This document shows positions 33,497 through 41,426 of a DNA stretch of 64,000 nt, piece by piece. The position numbers were made by a program, and so were the translations under genes. Source of the DNA: Thiemannella venezuelensis (GTDB lineage: Bacteria; Actinomycetota; Actinomycetes; Streptosporangiales; Streptosporangiaceae); the NCBI RefSeq assembly GCF_014203605.1, contig NZ_JACHJJ010000014.1, forward strand, positions 1 to 64,000, written 5' to 3'. The notes beneath the pieces were generated by a model. The model was not told where the DNA came from, made no database searches, and saw only the letters and a list, made by a program, of their open reading frames with translations. Numbering within the stretch: position 1 is the first letter of the stretch; the number at the start of each line of letters is the position of its first letter.

Positions 33497-33512
33497 AGGA
33501 TGACCTAACATC

Positions 33513-33528
33513 TAGAACGTTTTCACAT
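33513..33528. promoter_or_regulatory. LacI-family operator (copy 5)
   Basis: TAGAACGTTTTCACAT, immediately upstream of the Gfo/Idh/MocA coding region, with the AACGTT palindrome at 33516-33521. Confidence 0.5.
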
Positions 33529-33611
33529 CGCGAGCGGGAGAGGTCGCCGCTCTTTCCTGGGATGTTAACGTCATCTTCCTCACCGGATCCCGGCGTCGGC
33601 CGGTATATGAT

Positions 33612-33626
33612 TGATACGTTTTAATA
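33612..33626 (+). promoter_or_regulatory. LacI-family operator (copy 6)
   Basis: TGATACGTTTTAATA, about 100 nt upstream of copy 5 in the same control region. The ACGTTTTAAT core is identical to copies 2 and 3. Paired sites at this distance could permit looping. Confidence 0.5.
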
Positions 33627-33666
33627 ACTGCTCGCGGCCACGGCCCCCCACCGCGGCCGGAGCGCG

Positions 33667-33828
33667 TCAGTAGCGGGGCCGGGTGCGCTTGCCCGTCAGC
33701 CTGGACAGGAGGGTCCGCGCCTTCTGCTGGTTGCGCGGATCGCGCGCCATCGCCTTGGCCTTCTCGAGGTTCCTGCGCCCCTGGGGCGTGCTCAGGTAGG
33801 CGCGGAGGCGGGATATCAGTGATGCCAT
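33667..33828 (-). CDS. 53-residue basic protein of unknown function
   Basis: A small protein starting MASLISRLRAYLSTPQGRRNLEKAKAMARDPRN and ending with TGKRTRPRY. It is strongly basic, with an amphipathic N-terminal helix and no membrane segment. ATG 33828 has GGAGGAGAC directly upstream, the best ribosome site in the neighbourhood, so it is very likely translated. It follows the lipid kinase gene by 71 nt on the same strand. Its composition suggests binding to membrane surface or nucleic acid. I do not recognise a named family with certainty. Confidence 0.72.
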   Translation of the reverse strand: MASLISRLRAYLSTPQGRRNLEKAKAMARDPRNQQKARTLLSRLTGKRTRPRY

Positions 33829-33899
33829 GTCTCCTCCATCGTCGTGTGGAAGGACGGCTACCCCGTGGAGCGCGGTCCAATCGGCGGCCGGGCGACGCG

Positions 33900-34853
33900 T
33901 CAGGAGTCGACGAAGCTCTCCGGGACCATCACGCGCAGGCCGTTGGGGACGGTCCTGATCGTGATGGGGGTGCGCAGCCGCACCTCGCCGTCGACGTCGG
34001 CGGCCATCGGCGGGTCGGTCTCCAGGTACATCTCGGTGCCCAGGACGAAGGGGCCGCCCGCGAGGCTGCGCCAGCGGCCCGTGCTCGCCCGGACCAGGGT
34101 CTCCAGCAGCAGCCGCAGACGCTTTCCCGAGCCGAGCTGGTAGGCGACCAGGAGCCCGTTGTCGATGCTGATGTCGCGGGCGACCTGCCAGCCGCCGTGG
34201 AAGCGGCCGTTGGCGATGTTGAGCTGGTGGGTGAGCAGCTCGTGGCGCTTGCCGTTGGCCGTGATGAACGCGCGGAACGGCCGGTGGCCGGGAAGGATCG
34301 TCAGGGCGGTGAGCGGGTAGGCGGCCCGGCCGAGGAGGCGCTTGAGCCAGGGCCTGACCGTCCCGGCCACCTCGACCGAGACGCCGAAACTGGTCAGGTT
34401 GGCGAACTCCCGGTCGCCGGCGATGCCCAGGTCGATGTCGGCGACCTTGCCGGTGCGGAAGATCCGGATCGCGCCGGCCAGGTCCAGCGGGAGGCCGAGG
34501 CTGCGGGCGAAGTTGTTGGTCGTGCCCAGCGGGAGCACGCCGAGGGCGACGTCGCGGTGGGCGACGTGCTTGACGGCGGCGCTGAGCGTGCCGTCGCCCC
34601 CGCCCACGACGAGCAGGTCGGGCTTGGCGTCCAGGGCCGCGTCCAGGGTGGCGCGCAGGCGCTTGGGGTCGTCCACGGGGAAGACGCCGAGCAGGTCGAA
34701 GCCCTCGGCACGGAGCGTGCTCAGCACCCGCGGGTAGCGGTGCCGCCCGCGACGGGACCGCGTGTTGACCACCACGCACACCCTGCCCCCGGTGCGGATG
34801 GCCTCGGTGTGCTCGGCCTTGCTGCGAAGCTCGCTCACTCTTCCCCTTTTCAC
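33900..34853 (-). CDS. diacylglycerol-kinase-family lipid kinase
   Basis: A 317-residue lipid kinase of the DagK/YegS family. The ATP-binding motif is DLLVVGGGDGTLSAAVKHVAHRDVALGVLPLGTTNNFARSLGLP (GGGDGT and PLGTxNxFAR). The central segment GVSVEVAGTVRPWLKRLLGRAAYPLTAL and a C-terminal beta domain complete the fold. It phosphorylates diacylglycerol or a related lipid using ATP. The start is GTG 34853 (GGGAG upstream) or GTG 34838 (GGGGAAGA upstream). The 20-bp stretch around the first start is duplicated in tandem. A 53-residue protein gene follows. Confidence 0.9.
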   Translation of the reverse strand: MKRGRVSELRSKAEHTEAIRTGGRVCVVVNTRSRRGRHRYPRVLSTLRAEGFDLLGVFPVDDPKRLRATLDAALDAKPDLLVVGGGDGTLSAAVKHVAHRDVALGVLPLGTTNNFARSLGLPLDLAGAIRIFRTGKVADIDLGIAGDREFANLTSFGVSVEVAGTVRPWLKRLLGRAAYPLTALTILPGHRPFRAFITANGKRHELLTHQLNIANGRFHGGWQVARDISIDNGLLVAYQLGSGKRLRLLLETLVRASTGRWRSLAGGPFVLGTEMYLETDPPMAADVDGEVRLRTPITIRTVPNGLRVMVPESFVDS

Positions 34854-34885
34854 GGAGAGGCTCCCATTTTCACGGAGACGCTCCC
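34846..34885. repeat. tandem 20-bp duplication at a translation start
   Basis: Two 20-bp units, 34846-34865 and 34866-34885, read TTTTCACGGAGAGGCTCCC and TTTTCACGGAGACGCTCCC after their first base. Each contains, on the minus strand, a GGGAG ribosome site and a GTG. One unit provides the predicted start of the lipid kinase; the other is a duplicate out of frame with it. Confidence 0.7.
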
Positions 34886-34898
34886 GGTAAATGGTAGA

Positions 34899-34924
34899 GC
34901 CCCGCCGTCGGCCGACGGCGGGGC
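34899..34924 (-). terminator. perfect 26-bp palindrome, terminator of the protease gene
   Basis: 13-bp arms (GCCCCGCCGTCGG and its exact complement) with no loop base left over, 28 nt after the protease stop. It can form a very strong hairpin. There is no U tract. It separates the protease transcript from the lipid kinase leader. Confidence 0.65.
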
Positions 34925-34951
34925 CCTGGCCTCCCGGAGATCCGGGCGGGG

Positions 34952-37732
34952 CTACTTCTTGGGCGGGGTCACCTGGACGATGACGCCCAGGTTGGCCGGG
35001 AGCGGGGCGAGCAGCTTGATCTGCACGCCCAGCGCCTTGCCCTCGTCACCGGGGTTGCCGCTGCCGAGGATGTGGCCGCCGCCGATGTCGGTGCCGTACA
35101 TCTCGGTGGCCGGGCTGCCGTCGGGGTTGACGACCCGCGTGCTGTACGCCTGGTCGCCCTTGGCGGGGACGACGGCCGAGGCGTCGCGGAGGCGGTAGAA
35201 CAGGCTGCCGTCACGGAGCTCCAGGCCCGGGTACCAGGTCTTGGCGTCGGTGAAGGTCTTCACCGCCGGGAGCGCCGGGAACTTGGTGCAGTACGCGGTG
35301 AACGGCTCGCCCTCGATGCACTCGGTGAACGGGTGCGTCCTGCCGAAGGTGAAGGCCGCGTTGGAGGACTGCGGGCGGGACGGGAGGTTCTTCAGCGCCG
35401 ACGGGTCCTTCTCGGCGGCCTCGCCGGTCCGGCGGAGCGGCTCGTAGTGCGAGTCGACGACGAGGATCTCGCCCTTGGGCCCGACCGACGGCAGCTCGAA
35501 GGTGTGCGCGTCGCCGTCGTTGGCCGGGTAGGCCGCGTCGCGGTACCAGACCAGCAGGCCGGGGGCGTTGTACTTGAGCTTCTCCACCTTCCAGGCGTTC
35601 TCGTGCGCCCAGGTGGTGTCGTAGGCGTACTGCAGGCCCTTGTCGAAGCCGTCGAAGTTGCGCCACTCGGCCAGGTAGTACTGGGCGCTCTGCAGGCTGC
35701 CGGTGTGCGTCGTCCAGCCCGCGCCGGTGGTGTCGGTGAAGGTGCCCTTGACGGCGGTCCAGCCGTTCTCGCCGCCCTCGACGTCGTCGCTCCACACCGT
35801 GGCGCCGCCGGCGGTGACGGAGAAGTCGTCGGAGAACCAGCCGGTGTCCTCGAACCCGGCGTCGGTGGCGTAGCGCAGCCGCAGCTGGATCGTCTGGCCG
35901 GCGAACGGGGCGAGGTCGACGTAGTCGTGGCGCCAGCCGTCGGTCGCGCCGGTGAGGCCGTACTTCTTGTTGCCGTAGTCGGCCATCCGCTTGTTCGGGT
36001 CGGCGTAGCCGTCGTCGGTGGAGACCAGCGCGCCGGACTCGTCGTAGACCTTCTGCTCGGCCCAGGTGGCGCCGCCGTCGGTGGAGACCTCGACGAAGCC
36101 GTAGTCCCAGTCGGCCTCGATGGCGTACTGGTTCCACATCCAGAACCGCTGGTCGGTGCCCGCCGGAACCTGGACGGTACGGCTCAGCTTGACGTCGGCC
36201 CAGCTCTGGTCGTTGCCGGACCACCACAGCTTGGCGCCGCTGTGCGGCGTGGCCATCACCACGTTCTTGTCGGGCAGGTTGATGCGGACGCCGTCGGCGG
36301 TGTGCTTGGGCGTGCGCGACGACTGGCCGACCGTCAGGGCCTTCGTGCGGTCGCCGGGGTTGACGATCGCCGGGTCGGCCCAGCCGAGCAGCCACTTGGC
36401 GTACAGGCCCATGTGGGTCGGCATCGACTGGATGACCGGGCCCGCGTGCGAACCGGAGGACATCAGGTCCCAGAAGTCCACGCTGGTGTCGCCGCCGCCG
36501 GTGGCGTCGTAGAAGTCCGGGATGCCCAGGTCGTGCCCGTACTCGTGGGCGAAGATGCCGACCCCGGAGTCCTCCGGCTGCACGATGTAGTTGGAGATCT
36601 TCTTGCCGGTGCCGGGGACGGTGTAGCCGCCGGCCACGGCGCTGGAGTGCGCCCAGATGGCGTAGGTGCCCTCGGCCCCGCCGCCGCCGGACTTGTCGGC
36701 GCCGGCGTGCACGAGCACGAGGTGGTCGACGACGCCGTCCGGCTCCAGGAGGTTGCCGTCGCCGTCGGCGTCGGAGGTGTCCTCGACGTCGTAGTCGGCC
36801 CACGGGAAGTCCGGCTGCTGCTGGGCGAGCGTGTTGACCGCGTCGATGGGGAGCTGGCCGGGGCCGAGCGGGTTGTCGGGGTGGCCGGACATGTCCTGCG
36901 GGCGGGTGCCGCAGCGGCCGGCGCCGTACCAGGCCTCCGAGTGCGGGACCTTGATCCAGCCGATCGCCTCACCGGTGACGGTGTAGGCGCCCTTGGACAT
37001 CTCCTCGTACATCTTCTTCATGGTGTGGCCGGAGATGTCGATGCCCTTGCGCCCGTCCCGGGGGTCGGTGAGGTCCTTGCGGACGCGCTCGGTGATGCCC
37101 CGGTCGGAGTAGAGCATCTTGTTGTAGTGCTCCGGGCTGAAGTCCGGAACCCACATCGTGTTGTTGTCCTTGCCCGGGCCGGAGCTCGCCGGGTCGGGGA
37201 TGTTGTTGTGCAGCGGGCCGTTGAGCTTGGTGCCCGGCGGCTCGGTCACGCAGTCGTTGATGTCGCCGCTGGTCGACTTCGGACGGCTGAAGCCGGAGAA
37301 GTCGTCGCCTGCGTTCTCGTTGAACTCGACCAGGAGCGTGAGCAGCTTCGCCTGCTGGGTCTGGCCGGCCTTCTTGAAGATGAAGTCGAACGGGTTCTTG
37401 CCCGTCCTGATCGCCCGGGTCTCCCGCGAGGCGAGCATCTTGGCGGCGACCGGGTTGCCCTCGGCGAACTTGCGGTCGTACTCCTGCGCCTGGGCGAAGC
37501 CCGAGCGCTTGGCGGATCCGGGCTTGAACCTCTCGTCGACGGTGGTGCTGTCGCCCTGGGCGTACGGCGGCGCGTAGTTGATGTAGTAGTCGCTCGCCGT
37601 GGGGACGTACCGGGCGACCGAGTCGTCGGCCTGGGCCGACGCGCCGCTCACGGACAGCCCCGCGGCGGCCAGCCCGAGCACGGGCACGATCGCGAGAAGG
37701 CGCCCACGGGCGCCTCTGCCTCTCCTGGACAA
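34952..37732 (-). CDS. secreted immune-inhibitor-A-like M6 metalloprotease
   Basis: A 926-residue secreted peptidase. The signal peptide starts MSRRGRGARGRLLAIVPVLGLAAAGLSVSGASAQA. A propeptide follows (to about 200). The zinc site is H396-EYGH-400 in FAHEYGHDLGIPD, with the downstream Met-turn-like FWDLMSSGSH, as in Bacillus InhA. The C-terminal part has two jelly-roll-like modules (DYGFVEVSTDGGATWAEQK, LRLRYATDAGFEDTGWFSDDFSV). The start is the TTG at 37732, with GGGAGGG 6 nt upstream; a GTG at 37780 has no ribosome site and would bury the signal peptide. It is exported and degrades proteins. It is divergent from the glcD-like gene. Confidence 0.92.
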   Translation of the reverse strand: MSRRGRGARGRLLAIVPVLGLAAAGLSVSGASAQADDSVARYVPTASDYYINYAPPYAQGDSTTVDERFKPGSAKRSGFAQAQEYDRKFAEGNPVAAKMLASRETRAIRTGKNPFDFIFKKAGQTQQAKLLTLLVEFNENAGDDFSGFSRPKSTSGDINDCVTEPPGTKLNGPLHNNIPDPASSGPGKDNNTMWVPDFSPEHYNKMLYSDRGITERVRKDLTDPRDGRKGIDISGHTMKKMYEEMSKGAYTVTGEAIGWIKVPHSEAWYGAGRCGTRPQDMSGHPDNPLGPGQLPIDAVNTLAQQQPDFPWADYDVEDTSDADGDGNLLEPDGVVDHLVLVHAGADKSGGGGAEGTYAIWAHSSAVAGGYTVPGTGKKISNYIVQPEDSGVGIFAHEYGHDLGIPDFYDATGGGDTSVDFWDLMSSGSHAGPVIQSMPTHMGLYAKWLLGWADPAIVNPGDRTKALTVGQSSRTPKHTADGVRINLPDKNVVMATPHSGAKLWWSGNDQSWADVKLSRTVQVPAGTDQRFWMWNQYAIEADWDYGFVEVSTDGGATWAEQKVYDESGALVSTDDGYADPNKRMADYGNKKYGLTGATDGWRHDYVDLAPFAGQTIQLRLRYATDAGFEDTGWFSDDFSVTAGGATVWSDDVEGGENGWTAVKGTFTDTTGAGWTTHTGSLQSAQYYLAEWRNFDGFDKGLQYAYDTTWAHENAWKVEKLKYNAPGLLVWYRDAAYPANDGDAHTFELPSVGPKGEILVVDSHYEPLRRTGEAAEKDPSALKNLPSRPQSSNAAFTFGRTHPFTECIEGEPFTAYCTKFPALPAVKTFTDAKTWYPGLELRDGSLFYRLRDASAVVPAKGDQAYSTRVVNPDGSPATEMYGTDIGGGHILGSGNPGDEGKALGVQIKLLAPLPANLGVIVQVTPPKK

Positions 37733-37819
37733 CGGATACCCTCCCTGCCCGGGTTCGCCGGGCGCGGACGTTCCTGACACGCCCGTATATGCGTGCCGAG
37801 CGGGACGTTAGAGGAGAAG

Positions 37820-37838
37820 GTAAAGCAGAAGTAAAGCA
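37820..37838. repeat. 11-bp-period direct repeat GTAAAGCA
   Basis: GTAAAGCA occurs at 37820-37827 and again at 37831-37838, one helical turn apart, overlapping the proposed -10 of the protease promoter. Such spacing is typical of OmpR-family regulator sites. The regulator is unknown. Confidence 0.5.
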
Positions 37839-37856
37839 TCCGACTTATGTTGTCAA
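37828..37856 (-). promoter_or_regulatory. putative promoter of the M6 protease gene
   Basis: Minus strand TTGACA (37856-37851), 17 nt, TACTTC (37833-37828). The -35 is perfect, the -10 weak. It leaves a leader of about 90 nt. Confidence 0.45.
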
Positions 37857-37878
37857 AGTGTGATCAATCGTTTATGTC
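37850..37878 (+). promoter_or_regulatory. putative promoter of the glcD-like gene
   Basis: Plus strand TTGTCA (37850-37855), 17 nt, TATGTC (37873-37878). Its -35 overlaps the -35 of the opposite-strand protease promoter, so the two polymerases would compete for the same site. Confidence 0.45.
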
Positions 37879-37938
37879 TGAAAACTGTGACGGAGCGGCG
37901 TTTCCACAGGTTGGGGCGGCAGGCCGTACAGTCCCCCT

Positions 37939-39300
37939 GTGACCGCTATCGCCGACCTCGCCGCCGCGCTCGCGCCCGGGAAGGTTCTGACCGACCCCGA
38001 CGTGACCGACTCCTACGCCCGGGACCGCACGTTCCTCGAACCCGGCAGGCCTCTGGCCGTCGTGCTCGCCGAGAGCCGTGACGACGTGGTCGCCGTCATG
38101 CGGTGGGCGAGCGCGCACCGGGTGCCGGTGGTGCCGCGGGGCGCCGGCACGGGGCTGGCCGGCGGGGCGACGGCCGTCGAGGGGTGCGTGGTGCTGGCGC
38201 TGCACAGGATGACCGCGGTCAGGGAGCTCTCGCCCGCCGACGAGATCGCGGTGGTGGAGCCGGGCGTCATCACCGCCGACCTGGACCGGGCGGCCCGCGC
38301 GTTCGGGCTGATGTACGCCCCCGACCCCTCCTCCTACGAGATCTCCACGATCGGCGGGAACCTCGCCACCAACGCGGGCGGGCTGCGCTGCGTGAAGTAC
38401 GGCGTGACCCGCGACTCGGCGCTGGGGCTGGAGGTCGTGCTGGCCGACGGGCGCGTCCTGAACACCGGCAGGCGGACGGTCAAGGGCGTGACCGGCTACG
38501 ACCTGACCGGGCTGTTCGTCGGCTCCGAGGGCACACTCGGGGTGATCACCGCGGCCACCGTACGGCTGCGCCGCGCCCCGCTGACCCACCCGGCGACGAT
38601 CGCGGCGGAGTTCGGCTCGCTGCGCGAGGCGGCGGCGGCCGTGGCGGCGATCATCGCGGCGGGCTGCCAGCCCTCACTGCTGGAGATGCTCGACCGGGCC
38701 ACCCTGCAGGCCATCGACGACTGGAAGAACATCGGGCTGGAGCCGTCCGTCCAGGCGATGCTGATCGCCCAGTCCGACGCGTCGGACGGGCAGGCCGTGG
38801 CCGAGCGGATGAGCGCGCTGTGCACGGAGAACGGGGCCGCCTTCGTCGCGGTCTCGACCACCCGGCAGGAGGCCGAGGAACTGATCGGCATGCGCCGGAT
38901 GGCCTACCAGGCCAAGGAGCGGCTCGGCGCGTGCCTGGTCGAGGACGTGTGCGTGCCGCGCTCGGCGCTCCCGGACATGATCTCCGCCATCGAGGAGATC
39001 GGCGCCCGGCACGGGGTGCTGATCTGCACCGTGGCCCACGCCGGGGACGGCAACCTGCACCCGGTCTTCGTCTTCGAGCACGGCCTGCCCGAACCCCCGC
39101 CGGAGGTCTGGGCCGCGGCCGACGAGGTCTTCCGCGAGACGCTGCGCCGGGGCGGCACGCTCACCGGCGAGCACGGGGTCGGGCTGCTGAAGCGGCGCTG
39201 GCTGGCGCTGGAGACCGGTCCGGTCGCCGAGGAGGTCCACCGGGGGATCAAGCGGGTCTTCGACCCGCTCGGCATCCTCAATCCGGGCAAGGCCATCTGA
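37939..39300 (+). CDS. glcD: GlcD-like FAD-linked oxidase (glycolate/D-lactate type)
   Basis: A 453-residue flavoprotein of the FAD_binding_4/FAD-oxidase_C family. The FAD site is [20 protein letters not shown] and [27 protein letters not shown]. The C-terminal cap has [13 protein letters not shown] and ends [13 protein letters not shown]...[17 protein letters not shown], all hallmarks of GlcD/D-lactate dehydrogenase. It oxidises a 2-hydroxyacid. No GlcE/GlcF or iron-sulfur partner gene is adjacent, so it may act alone or with distant partners. GTG 37939 is used as start. It is divergent from the secreted protease. Confidence 0.92.
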   Translation: MTAIADLAAALAPGKVLTDPDVTDSYARDRTFLEPGRPLAVVLAESRDDVVAVMRWASAHRVPVVPRGAGTGLAGGATAVEGCVVLALHRMTAVRELSPADEIAVVEPGVITADLDRAARAFGLMYAPDPSSYEISTIGGNLATNAGGLRCVKYGVTRDSALGLEVVLADGRVLNTGRRTVKGVTGYDLTGLFVGSEGTLGVITAATVRLRRAPLTHPATIAAEFGSLREAAAAVAAIIAAGCQPSLLEMLDRATLQAIDDWKNIGLEPSVQAMLIAQSDASDGQAVAERMSALCTENGAAFVAVSTTRQEAEELIGMRRMAYQAKERLGACLVEDVCVPRSALPDMISAIEEIGARHGVLICTVAHAGDGNLHPVFVFEHGLPEPPPEVWAAADEVFRETLRRGGTLTGEHGVGLLKRRWLALETGPVAEEVHRGIKRVFDPLGILNPGKAI

Positions 39301-39416
39301 GCCGGGAGGCCGGACCGTCCGGAACCCGTGATCGGCAGATCATCCGCACCGGAACCCACACTGGTAGCGTTCTGCCCCACATTACCGAATTTTGTAGGTT
39401 TTGCCGGGGGGTTACC

Positions 39417-41282
39417 GTGGTACAGCCGCTCACGGCGGAGGATCCTCAACGCTTAGGCCCGTTCGAACTGACCGGACGGCTGGGCGAGGGCGGCCAGGGA
39501 GTCGTCTACCTCGGGCGGGGGCCCCAGGGCGAGCAGGTCGCCGTCAAACTCCTCCACCACGGCCTGGCGGCGGACGCCGAGGCCCGCGCCCGCTTCCTGC
39601 GGGAGGTCTCGGTCGCCCAGCGCGTGGCCCGGTTCTGCACCGCCCCGGTCCTGCACGCCGACCTGGCGGGCAGCCGGCCGTACATCGTCAGCGAGTACGT
39701 GCCGGGACCGTCCCTGCGCCAGCTCGTCGACCGGGAGGGCCCGCGGCGGGGGGCCGCGCTCGACCGGCTGGCCGTCAGCACGGCCACCGCCCTGGCGGCG
39801 ATCCACCGGGCGGGGATCCTGCACCGGGACTTCAAGCCCGCCAACGTGCTGATGGGCCCCGAGGGCCCGGTGGTGATCGACTTCGGCATCGCCAGGGCGC
39901 TGGACTCCCCCGGCATGACCGCGACCGGGACGGCGATGGGGACGCCGTCCTATCTCGCGCCCGAGCAGCTGAGCGGCGCCCCGGTGACGTCCGCGGCCGA
40001 CGTGTTCGCGTGGGGCGTCACGATGGTCTTCGCCGCGACCGGCACGCCCGCGTTCGGCCAGGACTCCATCGCCGTGGTGATGAACCGGATCCTGACCGTG
40101 GAGCCGGAGCTGGCCGGGCTGGAGGGGCAGCTGCGCGGCCTGGTCGCGGCCTGCCTGTCCAAGGACCCGGAGGTGCGGCCGACCGCCGAGCAGCTCGTCG
40201 TGCACCTCATGAGCGGCACGGTCCCCGTCGCCCCGGTCCCCGCGGCTCAGGGCACGCCTCCGGCCGGGTCCGGAGCGGCGCACCCGTCCCCGCAGGCCCG
40301 GCCCGCGAACCCGTCCGCCCCCTCCGCGCGGGGACCGGGACGCGCTCCCCGGCGGCCGAAGGGCCTGCTGCTGGCCGGTGTGGCGGGCGTGGCCGTACTC
40401 GGCGTGGCCGCCGGGACGCTGTTCGTCGTCCGGAACGGCGAGAACGCCGCCTCGTCGGTCCGGCTCGCCGCGTCGGCGGACCCGGCCGCCGCCGGAGGCC
40501 GGGAGCAGAGCGGTCCGGGGCGGAGCGGTACGGGACCCGCCTCCGGCGACCCGGCGCCGGTCGGGGAGTCCCCGACGCCGGCGCCGGAGAGCAGCCGCCC
40601 GGAGCCGGCCGAGATCCTCGAACCGGACGAGTCCCTCGAACCGGAGTACGAGGACTCCCCGCAGGCCACCGGGACCGCGCGGGATCCGGAGCCCGGGCCC
40701 AGCCGCCGGCCGGGCAAGAGCACGGCCTCCGATCCGGGAGGCGGGACGGTGGAGCCGGACGACGAGGAGCCCGCGACCGTCGAGCCGCCTCCCTCGACCG
40801 CCCCGGCCACCGTCAAACCGACGCCGAAGCCCACCCCGAAACCCACCGTCAAGTCCACGCCCACCGTCAAGCCGACCCCGAAGCCCACCCCGAAGCCGAC
40901 CGTCAAGCCGACCCCGAAGCCCACTCCGAAACCCACCGTCAAGCCGACCCCGAAGCCGAACCCGTACAAGGCGGCCGCCCTGTGCGGCGCGGGCTTCAAG
41001 CAGATCAACGCCCACGCCCTCGGCTCCGGCGCGACCGTCTACCTGTTCTACAACGGCACGAGCAAGAAGAACTGCGTCGTCACCATGTCCAGGTACGTGG
41101 TCCCCGGGAAGATCAAGATGAACGCGATCCTCCAGGTGCAGGGCGGCGGGGCGGCGGCCAACCCGGGCAGCTTCACCGCCTACGCGGGCCCGGTGCGGCT
41201 CTTCGCCGACAAGAAGTGCGTCATCTGGGGTGGAACGTACGGCGCCGTGTCGTGGAAGAGCGGCTGGAGCCACTGCGGCTGA
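39417..41282 (+). CDS. membrane Ser/Thr protein kinase with SapA-like extracellular domain
   Basis: A 621-residue transmembrane kinase. Residues 10-270 are a Hanks-type kinase with all key residues: [42 protein letters not shown] and [12 protein letters not shown] Pro/Arg-rich link, one membrane helix ([23 protein letters not shown]) and an acidic Pro/Ser-rich region follow. Then comes a stalk of [13 protein letters not shown] repeats (about 463-520) and a C-terminal domain [25 protein letters not shown]...KKNCVVTMS...CVIWGG...WSHC. That last part strongly resembles secreted spore-associated protein A of Streptomyces, with its cysteines. GTG 39417 has GGGGGG upstream. It probably senses an extracellular cue. 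Confidence 0.9.
   Translation: MVQPLTAEDPQRLGPFELTGRLGEGGQGVVYLGRGPQGEQVAVKLLHHGLAADAEARARFLREVSVAQRVARFCTAPVLHADLAGSRPYIVSEYVPGPSLRQLVDREGPRRGAALDRLAVSTATALAAIHRAGILHRDFKPANVLMGPEGPVVIDFGIARALDSPGMTATGTAMGTPSYLAPEQLSGAPVTSAADVFAWGVTMVFAATGTPAFGQDSIAVVMNRILTVEPELAGLEGQLRGLVAACLSKDPEVRPTAEQLVVHLMSGTVPVAPVPAAQGTPPAGSGAAHPSPQARPANPSAPSARGPGRAPRRPKGLLLAGVAGVAVLGVAAGTLFVVRNGENAASSVRLAASADPAAAGGREQSGPGRSGTGPASGDPAPVGESPTPAPESSRPEPAEILEPDESLEPEYEDSPQATGTARDPEPGPSRRPGKSTASDPGGGTVEPDDEEPATVEPPPSTAPATVKPTPKPTPKPTVKSTPTVKPTPKPTPKPTVKPTPKPTPKPTVKPTPKPNPYKAAALCGAGFKQINAHALGSGATVYLFYNGTSKKNCVVTMSRYVVPGKIKMNAILQVQGGGAAANPGSFTAYAGPVRLFADKKCVIWGGTYGAVSWKSGWSHCG
40810..40965 (+). repeat. degenerate KPT/KPTPKPT-coding repeat (stalk)
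   Basis: A run of codons for Lys-Pro-Thr and Val-Lys in near-tandem units inside the Ser/Thr kinase gene. Lys and Thr codons alternate AAG/AAA and ACC/ACG, so the DNA copies are imperfect. It encodes a rigid, positively charged, cell-wall-spanning stalk. Confidence 0.7.
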
Positions 41283-41426
41283 CGTCCCCGCACGGGACGA
41301 CGCCCGCCCGGCCCTCCCCGGACGACCCGGCGCGGGTCCCCGCGCGCGGGGAGGAGTTCTGTGCCACGCTCTGGACCTGGGCGACCGGCCGGCGGGACCG
41401 CCGGCCGCGGCGGAAGGAGACGGTTC

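Noticed and set aside
40810-40965. CRISPR-like array
   Set aside because: The repeats are imperfect, lack unique spacers and keep an open frame for a Lys-Pro-Thr stalk.
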